Source: Copromyces sp. CBS 386.78 (taxonomy: Eukaryota; Ascomycota; Sordariomycetes; Sordariales; Sordariaceae). From it: DNA of 64,000 bases. The translations under genes were made by a program, and so were the position numbers. Below, piece after piece: positions 13,397 through 23,851 of the stretch; the first letter of the stretch is position 1; the number at the start of each line of letters is the position of its first letter. The notes beneath the pieces were generated by a model that made no database searches, was not told the DNA's origin, and saw only the letters and a program-made list of their open reading frames with translations. The stretch covers positions 1 to 64,000 of the forward strand of contig MU839174.1 in the NCBI GenBank assembly GCA_030685235.1, written 5' to 3'.

Positions 13397-14079
13397 ATAA
13401 TAAATTAGAGCGCGGCGATATTTAAATATTAAAATTACTATTAGAAAACGACTCTATCTCCACTCCGCCCCCTTATTACGAACCTTACAAATCTTCTATA
13501 CTACTACCCTATTATAAGCCCTACGAAAATTGCTTTAGAGGTAAAGTCTATAACTTTTATAAATTTTACGAAGTTAACGAAAATCTTTATTTATGATAGG
13601 GGGCGTAGCTATATTACTACGACCTCCTTTTATACCGTTTTAAACTTCTCGTTAAAGGATTTACCGGAAACGTAGCCTTATTAGATTATAACGTACTAAG
13701 ATAGGTAATAGAACTTTTTATACTTACGCCGCCTTATAGGAAAATTAAAGGCGTAAAGAATTCCACCGGTATTATTTATTTAATTATAAGGTAGTTTAAA
13801 ATAATTGAAGGATAAATTAACGCTAAGGATATATATAATATTAATACTACCGCCTTTAATTTCCTATACAAAACGTACGATTTATAGCCTTACCTTACGA
13901 ATTATATAGAAATCTCCCAACTAATTGCCCTTTATAATATAAATATTTATAATAACCTTACTAAAGAAATAGTCTAAAATATTATAAACGGTAAAGGTAA
14001 ATAATATAAAAATTACTTTCTAAAACGCCTCTATAAATTTATCGACGCGTATATAAAGAATGTAAATTAAAAAGAATTA

Positions 14080-15010
14080 ATAGCCGTTAAAATCGTCCGA
14101 ACCGCTATTCTTATAAGCAATTTAAATATAAACGCGCCTATATATAAGGTTATTATTATAAAAATTACGGAGGAAAACGTATTAATATTCTATGAAAAAA
14201 TTAACCGATTTCCGAAAATTAATAAGGAAATTAAGTTTAAATTTCTATATAAATATTAAAGAAGGATTAATATTTTCCGTCTTAAAAAAGCGAATAAATT
14301 TCCGCCTTATCCAATATACGACTATAAGATCGAATTTACGCTAGGGGGAAAATTATCGAACGCCCGCTACCGATTAGTTTTACTTATAGAAATAATTATT
14401 ATTAAGAAATAGATCGACGGTTAATTAAAAAAACGGTTTCATTAAACCTTCTTAATCCTAAGCAACCTTACCCTTATTCCTTATAAATAAATTTAACGGG
14501 GGTATTCGTATTTGTAATAATTATTATAATATTAATAACGTTATATTTAAAATACGGTACCCGCTTCTACAAATTAAGGAAATTCTTAATATTATTTACT
14601 ACGCTAAAATCTTTACTAAATTAAATATTATCGCCGCTTTCAACCGAATCCGCGTTTAAAAAGGCTATAAATAATTAATTATTTTTATTATACGTTTTAG
14701 TCTCTATAAATTATTAATCCTTCCTTTCGGCTTTTAAAATATACCCGGCATATTCTAAAATTATATTAATAACGTACTATATAATATTTTAAATATTTAT
14801 ATAATAATATACTTAAATAATATCTTTATTTACTCCGAAAATATAGAAGAGTATACTACCTATATAAATAAAATCCTTAAAAGAATAATTAACGCTAATT
14901 TTTAATTAAATATTAATAAATATAAATTCGATATTACTTATACAAAATACTTAGGCCTTTTTATTATATTAAAAGGTATTAAAATAGACCCTACGAAGGT
15001 AAAAACCGTT
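14080..15010 (+). pseudogene. Gypsy reverse transcriptase remnant
   Basis: The reading contains the pre-RT block (FPPYPIYDYKIEF then LSNARYR), the RYPLLQIKEIL block, IFTKLNIIAAFNRIRV at the first catalytic Asp (now Asn), LPFGF.NIPGIF and a YLNN box for YLDD. The order and spacing are those of Gypsy RT. Catalytic Asp codons are changed to Asn and stops are frequent, so it is inactive. Confidence 0.85.
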
Positions 15011-15179
15011 ATTAAATAGGAGGCCCCGTAATTAAAACGCTAATTCTAAAGATTTTTAAAATTTGTAAATTTCTACTGTTATTTTATTTAATACTTCTCA
15101 ATTATAATTATTCTACTATACAACCTTACGAAGAAATTAATTAAATAGCGCTAAATAAAAGACTATTAAAGAATTTTTA

Positions 15180-15690
15180 AAGAATTAAAAAAAACTTTTA
15201 CTACGGGTCCTATCCTTCGAATTTATAATTAGTCCCGTCTAATTATAATCGAAATCGATATATTTAATTAGATTATAGGTAGTATATTATTTTAGTATAA
15301 TAACGAGGGTATTTTACACTTAATCGTATATTTTTTATAAAAATATTCCGCTGTAGAATATAATTACAATATTTATAATAAAGAATTATTTATAATTATT
15401 AAAGCTTTAGAGGAATAGGGACCGGAATTATAGGGCGCTTAAAAATCGTTTAAAATTTTAACCGATTATAAAGGCTTATAAACCTTTATAGAGAATAAGA
15501 AATTTATATTACGGTATATATAGTAATTTAATTTCCTATCTAAATTTAACTTTACTATTAAATATAGGCTGGGCACTCTTTAAGTCCGTTTTAATACTTT
15601 AAATAGGAAATTAGAAGATATATTAAAGGATATAAACGACGATTAGTTAAAAGCCTGCTATAAAGTACTTTTTAACCCTTCTGTTTTTAT
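15180..15690 (+). pseudogene. Gypsy RNase H remnant
   Basis: The plus-strand reading shows an IIEIDIF block (for the first acidic residue), YNNEGILHLIVYF, a KELFIIIKALEEW-like block and ILTDYKGL, followed by FLSKFNFTIKYRLGT. These are the standard RNase H blocks of fungal Gypsy elements, broken by stops. Confidence 0.82.
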
Positions 15691-15989
15691 AAATTATATT
15701 TATACTTACGAATTTAACCCGGAAGAATTATTTACAAATGAATTAATCGACATTAATTACTATAATTTAATTTTTTATTAAAATTTAATAGCCGCCCTTA
15801 TAGATGAAAACCGTTAAGTATAGCCTAAAGTACTAAAGAAAAATATAAGAAAAATAATTTTTATAGAATATTATACAATTAATAGCAACATATACTAACG
15901 TTTAACGTTTATAATCGATTTAAAAAATATTATATTATAATTATATTTTATATAAAAATATTATAAACCCGTGCTAATAAATTATTAAA

Positions 15990-17040
15990 GCCGGGATAAA
16001 ACGTTTACTATTTTTAATTATTCGTTTTATTAATTAAATATAAATAAATCTATTAGAATTTATTATAAAGCTTATTTTTAATACGTAAAGACGAAGCCGT
16101 TATAACGTATACTAGCAGAGTTTTTAAAGCCTTTACTAATACCCTTCGCCTTATAGAAGGATATTATTATTAATTATATTACCCCTATAACGCTTTATAT
16201 CCGGAAAGGCTAAGAATATAAATATATTACTATAATAGTAGATTATTTAATAAAAATAAAGTATTATATTCCAATTGAAATATTAATTATAGAAGAATTC
16301 GTTAATCGAGTTATCGAAAAAATTTACGCCCTTTATAGCCTATTGGATATCATTATTTCTAATTATAATATTTAATTCGTTTTATAATTTTAGAAAATTC
16401 TATTTAAAAGGTTAAAAATTATTTTAAAATTATTATCGGCTTTCTATAAAGAAATTAATAATTAGATTAAATATATTAATATTAAATTAGAACGTTTCCT
16501 TCGTACTTATATTAATTAAGTTTAAAACGATTAAGTCGATTAATTACTTTTAATAGAATTCGCGGGTAATAATGTATATTTAAATAGTATTAACGTATTT
16601 TCGTTCTTTGTAAATTATAATTTTTACCTTTAGATAGGAGTCGAACCCGCTTAACTATACCTATTAAAGTTTTCTAAAATATAGTAGGTAGAGTACTTTA
16701 AAGTTAATAAAATCGCTAACTAGTTTAATATAATATTAGATAAAATTATTATTATAATTAGGAGTAATTAAATACGGTATAAGGAAATTGCTAATGAGAG
16801 ATAATTTAATACGCTAAACTATTATATTAGTAATAAAATTTTATTTAATATAATTAATTTCGTATTGGGCCGCCCGTAAACCAAATTTACGCTATTGTAG
16901 GAAAGGCCTTTCGAAATTATAAAAGTAAATAATTATTATATTACGTTAAAATTCCCCGTTAATATAAAGTATAGCTGTACTTTCTACGTTAATATAGTAA
17001 AATTTTAAAATTATTAAAGAATTTCCGGGTAGGATAAAAT
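15990..17040 (+). pseudogene. Gypsy integrase remnant with chromodomain-like tail
   Basis: The core reads ITPITLYIRKG..YKYITIIVDYL (first Asp), then an SNYNI.FVL..W-like block (second Asp region, mutated), then SAFYKEINN.IKYINIKLE..LRTYIN around the Glu. A GPF/Y-type module (WERPFEIIKVNNYYITLKF) ends at about 17,020. The short segment after it resembles an eroded chromodomain. Confidence 0.8.
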
Positions 17041-17407
17041 TTAAAATATCCGAATAAATAATGAACGGATTATAAAACGAATAAATAATACTAAAGATAT
17101 AATTGAATAATTCTACGAAATTATTAACGATTATTGTTTTAATATAGAAAATAATAGATAGGAATATTGGGTAGTTTAGGGAAGCCTTTACAATCTTATT
17201 TAGTAATTATAGAAGGACGTAGAGTATTATATTGACGACCTTAAAAAGTTTTATAATAATAACTTAGATGTATTGATATTACTACGATAGATCGTAGACG
17301 AGAAACGTTATTATAAAATTAAGAAGGCTCTAGAGAAGGCCGCTAGGACGGACTAGCCGCCGGGAAAGACAAGTACAATACTAGTAGTGTAGCGATTACT
17401 ACGTTAC

Positions 17408-17495
17408 TAAGAGGGCAAGGTAGCGGCCCAAAAAAGAAAGTAAAAATAATATAAGAGGGCAAGGTAGCGGCCTAAAAAAGAAAGTAAAAACAATA
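17408..17495 (+). repeat. 44-bp tandem duplication
   Basis: Two copies of a unit with GAGGGCAAGGTAGCGGCC followed by AAAAAAGAAAGTAAAAA start at 17,408 and 17,452. They lie in the basic C-terminal end of the Gypsy polyprotein region. Confidence 0.85.
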
Positions 17496-17638
17496 TAAAA
17501 GGGTAAGCAATAAGTATTGTAGAGGAGATTAAAAAGGGAAGCATTTTTACCCTAGGGGTATTTTAGGCGAGGGAAGTATTATAGGGTTATTTATAACTGA
17601 CTAACTATCTTATATCGCTGCCCTTACTAGGGTAATAG

Positions 17639-17935
17639 TTGTCGGGTTGATAGTATACTCTAATTGGTTATAGAGACCTAATATAGTAGATGCGGCTAAA
17701 CGTATTTAATATCTAACTAGCTACGGTTATTAGCCTACCCCTGTCGCTAAGGCTATATAGACTACACTAGCCTATAGGATAATCTATAGGATGATTAGGC
17801 TGTACGAGCTATATACTTACTGTATATAGATGGCTATTAGGGCTCCCCTAGATAGCTTCCTCTTCCTCGTGCAATTACGAATGTCTTTACAGATACCTAA
17901 CGTTCGCCTTGCCCCGTGATAAAGAAGTAATCCTT
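17639..17935 (+). repeat. Probable 3' LTR of the plus-strand Gypsy element
   Basis: This stretch begins near TGTCGGGTTGATAGTATACT and ends near CCTTGCCCCGTGATAA. It is less mutated than its surroundings, carries TATA-like promoter sequence (GCTATATAGACTACAC) and follows a purine-rich tract (about 17,520-17,580). These are features of an LTR. Exact ends and the partner LTR were not found. Confidence 0.5.
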
Positions 17936-18372
17936 ATAACGGAAGCCGAAAGGAACGGGAAAGTAATTACTATATTAATTACTTTTTAATAAATTAATAA
18001 AAGTATATTAATCCTAAATCGATATATATAACGGAAGGTAGGAAAATAAGAATTAAATAGGGCTAGCGGACTTTAAAAAATTTATATTTATATTTAAAAG
18101 TATTAATTTCGAAATAATCGAAATAGTTATAGGTTTCTTTAGAAGAATAAAACTAATTATCGTCGCTACTATTATTATTTATTTCTTCGATAATAAGCTA
18201 GCGATAAAGGGGGAATACAATTAGGATAATAATATTAAGGGTTTAGGAAGGGGTAGTTCTAAATAGCGAAAATAATAGAAGGGTATTGGCAGCTAGCGGT
18301 GTAATAATATAATTTTACGTCGTAGAAGAAGTATAAAAGCGAACGCGCGAATTTTAGCGGATAATTTAAGAA

Positions 18373-18996
18373 GAGAAAGTCTAACCGTACGGTTACGAAT
18401 GTCTATCCGTACGGTGATCCACTTTTTCCCTCACACATATCCCTAACCCTCGCGCGGCCACAGATGTTACATGTATTCTTTCGAAAATTTCGCCTAGAAA
18501 TTTGGGTATTACTATTCTTTCATGCGTGATATTAGACCGCAGTGCCCAGACCAAATACGCACCTGTCACGGCTGTCAGTGACTATTACGGCTGTCGCAAC
18601 TGTTACGGCTGTTACGGCTGTTAGCGATTGTTATGGCTGTTACAGTTGTTACGGCTGTTACGGCTGTCACGGCTGTCACGGCTGTCACGGCTGTTACGGC
18701 TGTTAGCGATTGATACGGCTGTTAGCGATTGTTATAGCTATTAACGATTGATACGGCTGTTAGCGATTGTTACGGCTGTTAGCGATTGGCACGGCTGTTA
18801 GCAATTGTTACGGCTGTTAGTGACTGTTACGGTCTGATGTTACGCGTGAAAGAATGGTAATGCCTAGATTTTTGGGTGAAATTTTCGAAAGAATATATGT
18901 AACATCTGTGGCCGCGCGAGGGTTAGGGATATGTGTGAAGGAAAATGTGGATTACCGTACGGATAGATATTCGTGACCGTACGGTTAGACTTTCTC
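18373..18996. mobile_element. MITE-like element C with 8-bp target duplication and internal minisatellite
   Basis: Inverted arms of roughly 165 bp begin GAGAAAGTCTAACCGTACGG. The outer motif GTCTA(A/T)CCGTACGGT appears twice in each arm. Perfect 8-bp repeats TTTAAGAA flank it (18,365-18,372 and 18,997-19,004). The inner arm (CCTCACACATATCCCTAACC and CTCGCGCGGCCACAGATG) is nearly identical to element D at the window start. The centre is a CGGCTGTTA-type tandem array. It has no coding capacity and is not RIP-mutated, although it is surrounded by RIP-mutated DNA. Confidence 0.9.
18563..18834. repeat. 9/18-bp minisatellite of TACGGCTGT and TAGCGATTG
   Basis: Roughly 270 bp is built from the 9-mer TACGGCTGT alternating with TAGCGATTG or TCACGGCTG variants. 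It forms the centre of MITE-like element C. No reading frame is kept open through it on the plus strand. Confidence 0.88.
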
Positions 18997-19499
18997 TTTA
19001 AGAAATAGAACGACTACTACGTATTTATATTTTATCGGTATTAATTTAACTTTTATAAGGGTCGAAGTTTCAATATATTAAAATAATAGAAGTAAATAAG
19101 TCGAAATAATTACAGATAGGGTAAATACGTAGGGAAGCTAAATTAGGGAAGAGAATAAAAAATAAATTAAAACTTAACTTCTCTACTTTAGAGCTAACGG
19201 AAATAGCTATTTATAGTATTATTCCTTTAATTTTATAATAGTTAAGGCCGGAATAGTATTACTGTTATTTAACGCTATAATACGGCGTTAATTAAAATAA
19301 TTCGCTACCTTCTAATATTTCGTCCTAAGCCTCTACGAAGCTAGCCAACTGACAGGTCCTTAGCGACTTAATACTTTCCTATTTGAGATTGGTATAGATA
19401 TTTGGAAATTCAGACCGTCGCAGACGTTACGAGTAAGTCTAATGTCTAGGGTTAAACATTATCTGTCGAGAGCAAAGCTGTGTCTGTCGTTCAATAAAT

Positions 19500-20544
19500 C
19501 AATCACACACACATATACTATGAAGCTACTAGTATATAGGTACTATATATATATATATAGACTATACCCCTCCTATTTCACTCTTTCCAGGTTAGTTACC
19601 GCCTCTCAAACAATATTTACTGGTATGGTTATAGAATATTCCGCACTTTTTTTTAAAAAATTTCTTGCTAAAAGTTATAAATATATTATATAAATGAGTG
19701 AGTGAGCACGGCGATGGGATTATACATATATACATGCATATATACATACATATATCTATATATACATACATATATGGCATTACGATTCGAAGAGTAGAAC
19801 GAGCAAATAGTAATAGAAACTTCCCAAGGGGCGCCGCGGAGGGGAAAGGAGAAGGGAAAAGGAAAAAAGAGAAAGATTTATAACTGAGAAAGCGACCAAA
19901 GGGGGCAGAGAGACAAAAGGGGCAGGGCAGGGCAGGGAGGATACAATATAATATAATATAATATAATACAATATAGGACACAACACACAACACAGGACAC
20001 GGCGAATCCGATTTAAAAAAAAAAAAAAAAAAAAAAAAAGCCTAGTAAGCCACATCTATGTTCCTCTATTCCACACGACTTGAAAATTTCAAAATTCCCC
20101 TTTTAGCCAAGTAAGATCCCACTACACCAATCTTTGTTTGTTTGTTTGTGGGTATAAGTCCCGTCTCTCTAGAGCTGAACTAACTGTGTAGTGTAGAGTG
20201 AGAGAGACTTCGAGAGAAAGAAAAAGAGAAAGAGAAAGAGAAAGAGAAAGAGAAAGAGAAAGAGAAAGAGAAAGAGAAAGAGAAAGAGAAAGAGAAAGAG
20301 AAAGAGAAAGAGAAAGAGAAACAGGGAGAAGAAGAGGAAGAAGAAGAGAAAGAGAAAGAAAAAGAGAGATTGGTTCCAGTCTTGTCTGTTTCTCGTCAGT
20401 TTCTAGAATAGTCAGTGCGTGAGTGAGTGACTGAGTGAGCCGTGTCTTCTTGGCTTGCAAGGTTTTGATTCAAAGTGTGTTTGACCGAGTCATCAAGTAA
20501 AGTATATATCGTGTTGAGGAGTGTCTGTCATTCTGTGCAATATT

Positions 20545-20586
<42 letters not shown>

Positions 20587-20590
20587 GGGT
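19500..20590. repeat. Microsatellite belt at the heterochromatin border
   Basis: Within about 1.1 kb lie a TA run (19,545-19,559), a TACA/TATA tract (19,722-19,776), GGGCA copies (19,917-19,935), TATAA copies (19,945-19,973), an A run (20,014-20,039), about 16 copies of AGAGAA (20,222-20,320) and a T run (20,559-20,586). The open frames here are repeat translations, not genes. The change from AT-rich to normal composition happens just left of it, near 19,330-19,440. Confidence 0.85.
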
Positions 20591-21715
20591 CAAGGTCTTC
20601 TTTCCATCTGGTTTGAAATTTCCCATGTAAGTGGCTCGGATGGGTGGGTGGGTGGTCAGCTCAGTCCTAATGAATGTATCATGCACTTCTAGAAGTTGAA
20701 TGTGCTTCTCTTGTCACTCGTCACTCGTTATTAACTGATTGTTGCTGGTTGGTGAGGTACGTAAGCTCGGTAGGTAAGTTATTAGGCTAGTGGAAGGTAG
20801 GTAAGTGATGCGAGACATTGGGCGAGCGGGACTAAACGTGGATGTAAAAGATCCAATTAGACTATCGAGATCTGAAATCTACCAAATCCGTCTTGGCCTC
20901 AAAAAAACAAAATCATCAAGCGCGAGTGACTATCGAGGGCGTCTACGAGTATGGCTGGATCATGGCTTGTAGTTTGGCGAGCGTGTGTTTGTGCATGTGG
21001 GCGTGTGCGTACGTGTGTGGTTCTTCCTGGTCTCCTGGTGTAAATGTGCTCGTCGTCTCTTCAAATATTTTCCTTGGTTGAAGAGAACTGTTGAGAAGGA
21101 AAGATAAGTGGGTTTGCCTCAAAAACACAAGAAAATAGCAAAACAGTAGCTCCTTAAAAAGACCAAAACTAACAATGTGTTAAAAAAACCCGTGCCGCGT
21201 CCTCAGTTATGCCCAAGATCGAAAATACACACACGCATCACACACCCCTACCTCAAAGGTAAAGGATTTGTGGATGCTCTCTAAACAAGCCCACCGCCCC
21301 ATCCCAATTCTCAGCCAGCCCCGACTCTTTCCCCCCTTTGCCCTTTGCCAGGAATCGTGACGGACACCGCTGGGCGAGCCAGCTATTAGGCTCCTTTCTT
21401 CGTGGTGCGTTTGATCGCCATCCTCTTAGGCCCCACCCTAACCTGTCCCGGCAAGCGAAAAAGGGCCCGCGGAGCCGTGATGAATTCCCAAGGTAACGTG
21501 TAAAGCCACCTCAGGTCTCCCCCTAGGTCCCTCGCAAACCCACAGAAGCAGAGCCGAAATTTCCCAACTGAGATCCCATTAGAGCAGTATTCGCAATTAC
21601 AGCTCAACCCAATGCACACGCCGTAACATCCAACCGCACCATCATGTCGTCAAAAACCGTCCGATGCAGAACCGTAACGCCGAAAGCGCAACCAATGCCG
21701 TGGGGCACAGACGCT
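20591..21715. other. Intergenic, 3' side of ypt-1
   Basis: The composition is normal and I see no convincing gene. Short open frames at 20,893-21,128 and 21,386-21,619 lack family features and suit the 3' untranslated region and spacer of the minus-strand Rab gene that ends at 21,716. Confidence 0.5.
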
Positions 21716-22760
21716 TTAGCAGCAGCCGCCGGAAGAGTTGTTAGAGACGCCATGGCCGGGGGAGACGTTGACGCTGGCTTTCGTGTTGTTGGTGGCGATG
21801 GAGCTGCCCATGCGCTCCTTGATCTGGCGGGCCATGGTAAGGAAAGCCTGCTCGACGTTGCTGGCGTTCTTGGCCGAGGTCTCGAGGAAGGGAATGCCCA
21901 GGCTGTCGGCGAACTCCTGTTGTTCCATGTGTAAGTACGTGGCTTGAACGCGCGTTTGTAAGGGTTAGGGGTGGCTGCGTACCTTGGCGACTGTGTACTC
22001 AACGACCTTCTTGTCAGTCATATCGCTCTTGTTGCCGACGAGGAGCTTGTTGACACCCTCGGTGGCGTAACGGTCAATCTCCTGAAGCCATTGCTTCACG
22101 TTGTTGAAGGAGTCCATATCCGTGACATCGTAGACGACGCAGATCCCGTGGGCGCCACGGTAGTAGGAAGAGGTGATGGTACGGAAACGTTCTTGGCCGG
22201 CAGTATCCCACTAGATTGGACAACTTGGTCAGCGACTCGAGATTCCCCAGGTGTCCAAGGGTTCCGGGGGTTGCTTACGATCTGAAGCTTCACCGTCTTG
22301 CCATCGAGCTCGATAGTGCGGATTTTCTAGCCAAAAGGTTAGCATGCCGAAGGGGGTCGAGCGGATGTGTCGCGCAGGCGGGATATGGGACGTACAAAGT
22401 CGACACCGATGGTGGAGATATAGGACTCGGTGTAGGTGTCGTCGGCGAAACGAAGGAGCAAGCAAGACTTTCCGACACCGGAGTCACCGATGAGGAGCAA
22501 CTTGAAGAGATAGTCGTATCTGATTGCATCGTCAGCAGGGGATCGAAGTTGAAAGAGTGCCGGCGGTGATGGGTCGAGGCGCGAAGGGACGGCGACGTCT
22601 TGGGGCGATGAGGGGAAGCGGTGGGCACCCTGAAGGTCAAACGTGTTAGCAATCGTGGAAACAACATGATGCGAGGGGCGGCGATGGTTGTAAGGCGGCC
22701 GCGCGGTTGCAGCATGGGGTGATATGGAGACTTGAGATAAACTTACTACTCGGGGTTCAT
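21716..22760 (-). CDS. ypt-1: Ypt1/Rab1 small GTPase
   Basis: This is a Rab-family GTPase for ER-to-Golgi vesicle traffic, 203 residues from five exons (minus strand: 22,750-22,760; 22,396-22,519; 22,279-22,326; 21,983-22,210; 21,716-21,916). Visible motifs are the P-loop GDSGVGKS, the effector region [21 protein letters not shown] and ETSAKN, and a C-terminal GGCC for double geranylgeranylation. The N-terminus [20 protein letters not shown] matches Ypt1 orthologs. The first exon is only 11 nt (ATGAACCCCGA) and is completed across a 229-nt intron with acceptor CAG, so the start is visible only after splicing. Length and sequence are those of the family, and the assignment is firm. It is divergently placed from the gene at 23,852 across about 1.1 kb of shared promoter. 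Confidence 0.96.
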
Positions 22761-23851
22761 GATGGGCAACGAGGGACGCGATATGCGATGTGGTGGTGTT
22801 GGGATGTGTTGGAAAGCGAAGAATTAAGGCGGGTATCGTAGAAGGGTGGTGGAGCGAAAGATGGATGGCTTTAATGAGATTAGTTGTAGGTCGTTGGTCG
22901 TGTTCCTTGGGGGGGCGGTTGGTTGATTGATGATGTGGAAGACGCAGTCAATCTGGAACGGGCAGAGCAACACGCAGTGAGAGCAACAGAGGGCTGAGCG
23001 AGTGATGGAATGGGAGAGCGCCCTCTGTCCTGTCCTGGCGCCCTGTCTGCTGGCAGCGAGTGGCAGTGGCAGCCCAGCCCACACACACCCCAGTGGAAGG
23101 GCAGGCAGGCTCCCGTCACCAGTGACCAGGCCGCTCAGCTGCTGCGTTAAGGCGTCAGAGGGTCGGGTCCCGGTCCTGGTGATTGGCGACGGGGCCAAGG
23201 CGGGACACCATCCAAAAACAGGGGACTCAGGCGGTGACGATGCACGTGATGATGCCGTCCCTCCTGACACTTTTCACACTTTGGTTGAAGTCTTGCACTA
23301 ACAATTTCTGGTTCCCGATGATGTGCATTCACAGTCAACTCTTTCTCTTGTTCCCATGGCTTTGTTGAAAGGTGGACATGGGGGCTGGGCCACCTGAGCG
23401 GTGTCCACATGGGCTTCCATCTGAATGAATGATCGGTGTTGGGTCGGTATACCAAAAAGGAGTCCCTTATTACAGCCTTGAAAGTGTGATACTCAAATAC
23501 ACTAACTGCCACTATTCACACCCCAGCATCCCTGTCCGATAACACACCCCGCCCTCTTATCAGCTTTATGCTTGGATCATCCAGTTCCAATTGGGCGTCG
23601 TGTCTTACACCACCACTACTTCCGAGCCAATCCGTCACTGCCTGACATCATTCCACCCGGTGCCGCACCCTTTCATCAGATTCACAACGAACCTACCACA
23701 CTCGGCCTTTTCACCATTTGCAATTCCGACAAAGAAACCGCTGCGCGTGTACAACTCATCTTGCATTCCAGCCCTATACACGGCGATTTCCGACCGCCCA
23801 CGTTGCGAGTCCACTTCCTGCCGGCCCAGGTACCCGACAACCAACACCACC
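22761..23851. promoter_or_regulatory. Shared divergent promoter region
   Basis: This 1.1-kb interval separates the ypt-1 start from the start of the plus-strand gene at 23,852. It holds pyrimidine/CA-rich stretches near 23,500-23,850 suited to an untranslated leader. No specific operator was recognised. An in-frame upstream ATG at 23,591 exists but gives an unlikely N-terminal extension. Confidence 0.4.

Larger units (their letters stand above)
9800..17935 (+). mobile_element. Degenerate Gypsy-type retrotransposon, plus strand
   Basis: Read on the plus strand without regard to stops, this holds Gag with a zinc knuckle, then protease, RT, RNase H, integrase and a chromodomain-like tail, ending at a probable 3' LTR. 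That is the complete order of a chromodomain Gypsy element. It is split between protease and RT by the MITE-like element at 12,040-13,396. No matching 5' LTR is visible near 9.5-9.8 kb, so the left end is lost or unrecognisable. All enzymes are destroyed by RIP-type changes, including YLDD to YLNN in RT. Confidence 0.82.
118..19330. repeat. RIP-mutated AT-rich heterochromatin block
   Basis: The block is strongly AT- and TpA-rich, has stop codons in all frames and contains only short meaningless open frames (for example near 6.5, 8.0 and 9.4 kb). Conserved retroelement motifs survive with the C-to-T and G-to-A changes expected from repeat-induced point mutation, such as Cys and His codons turned into Tyr and Asp into Asn. 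RIP is established in Neurospora and relatives, where such DNA is usually methylated and silent. I found no intact gene here. Islands of normal composition are the embedded MITE-like elements and part of one LTR. Confidence 0.9.

Noticed and set aside
18910..18935. Telomere-like GGGTTAGGG in the arms of elements C and D
   Set aside because: Only one and a half units occur within a conserved arm sequence, so it is not a telomere or interstitial telomeric array.
19592..20460. Open frames across the simple repeats (for example Arg-Glu and Leu-Ser runs at 20.1-20.5 kb)
   Set aside because: They are translations of the AGAGAA, TATAA and homopolymer tracts on either strand.
20893..21128. Frames on both strands at 20.9-21.1 kb
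   Set aside because: They are short and overlapping, with GTGTG-rich composition, and lie in the 3' region of ypt-1.
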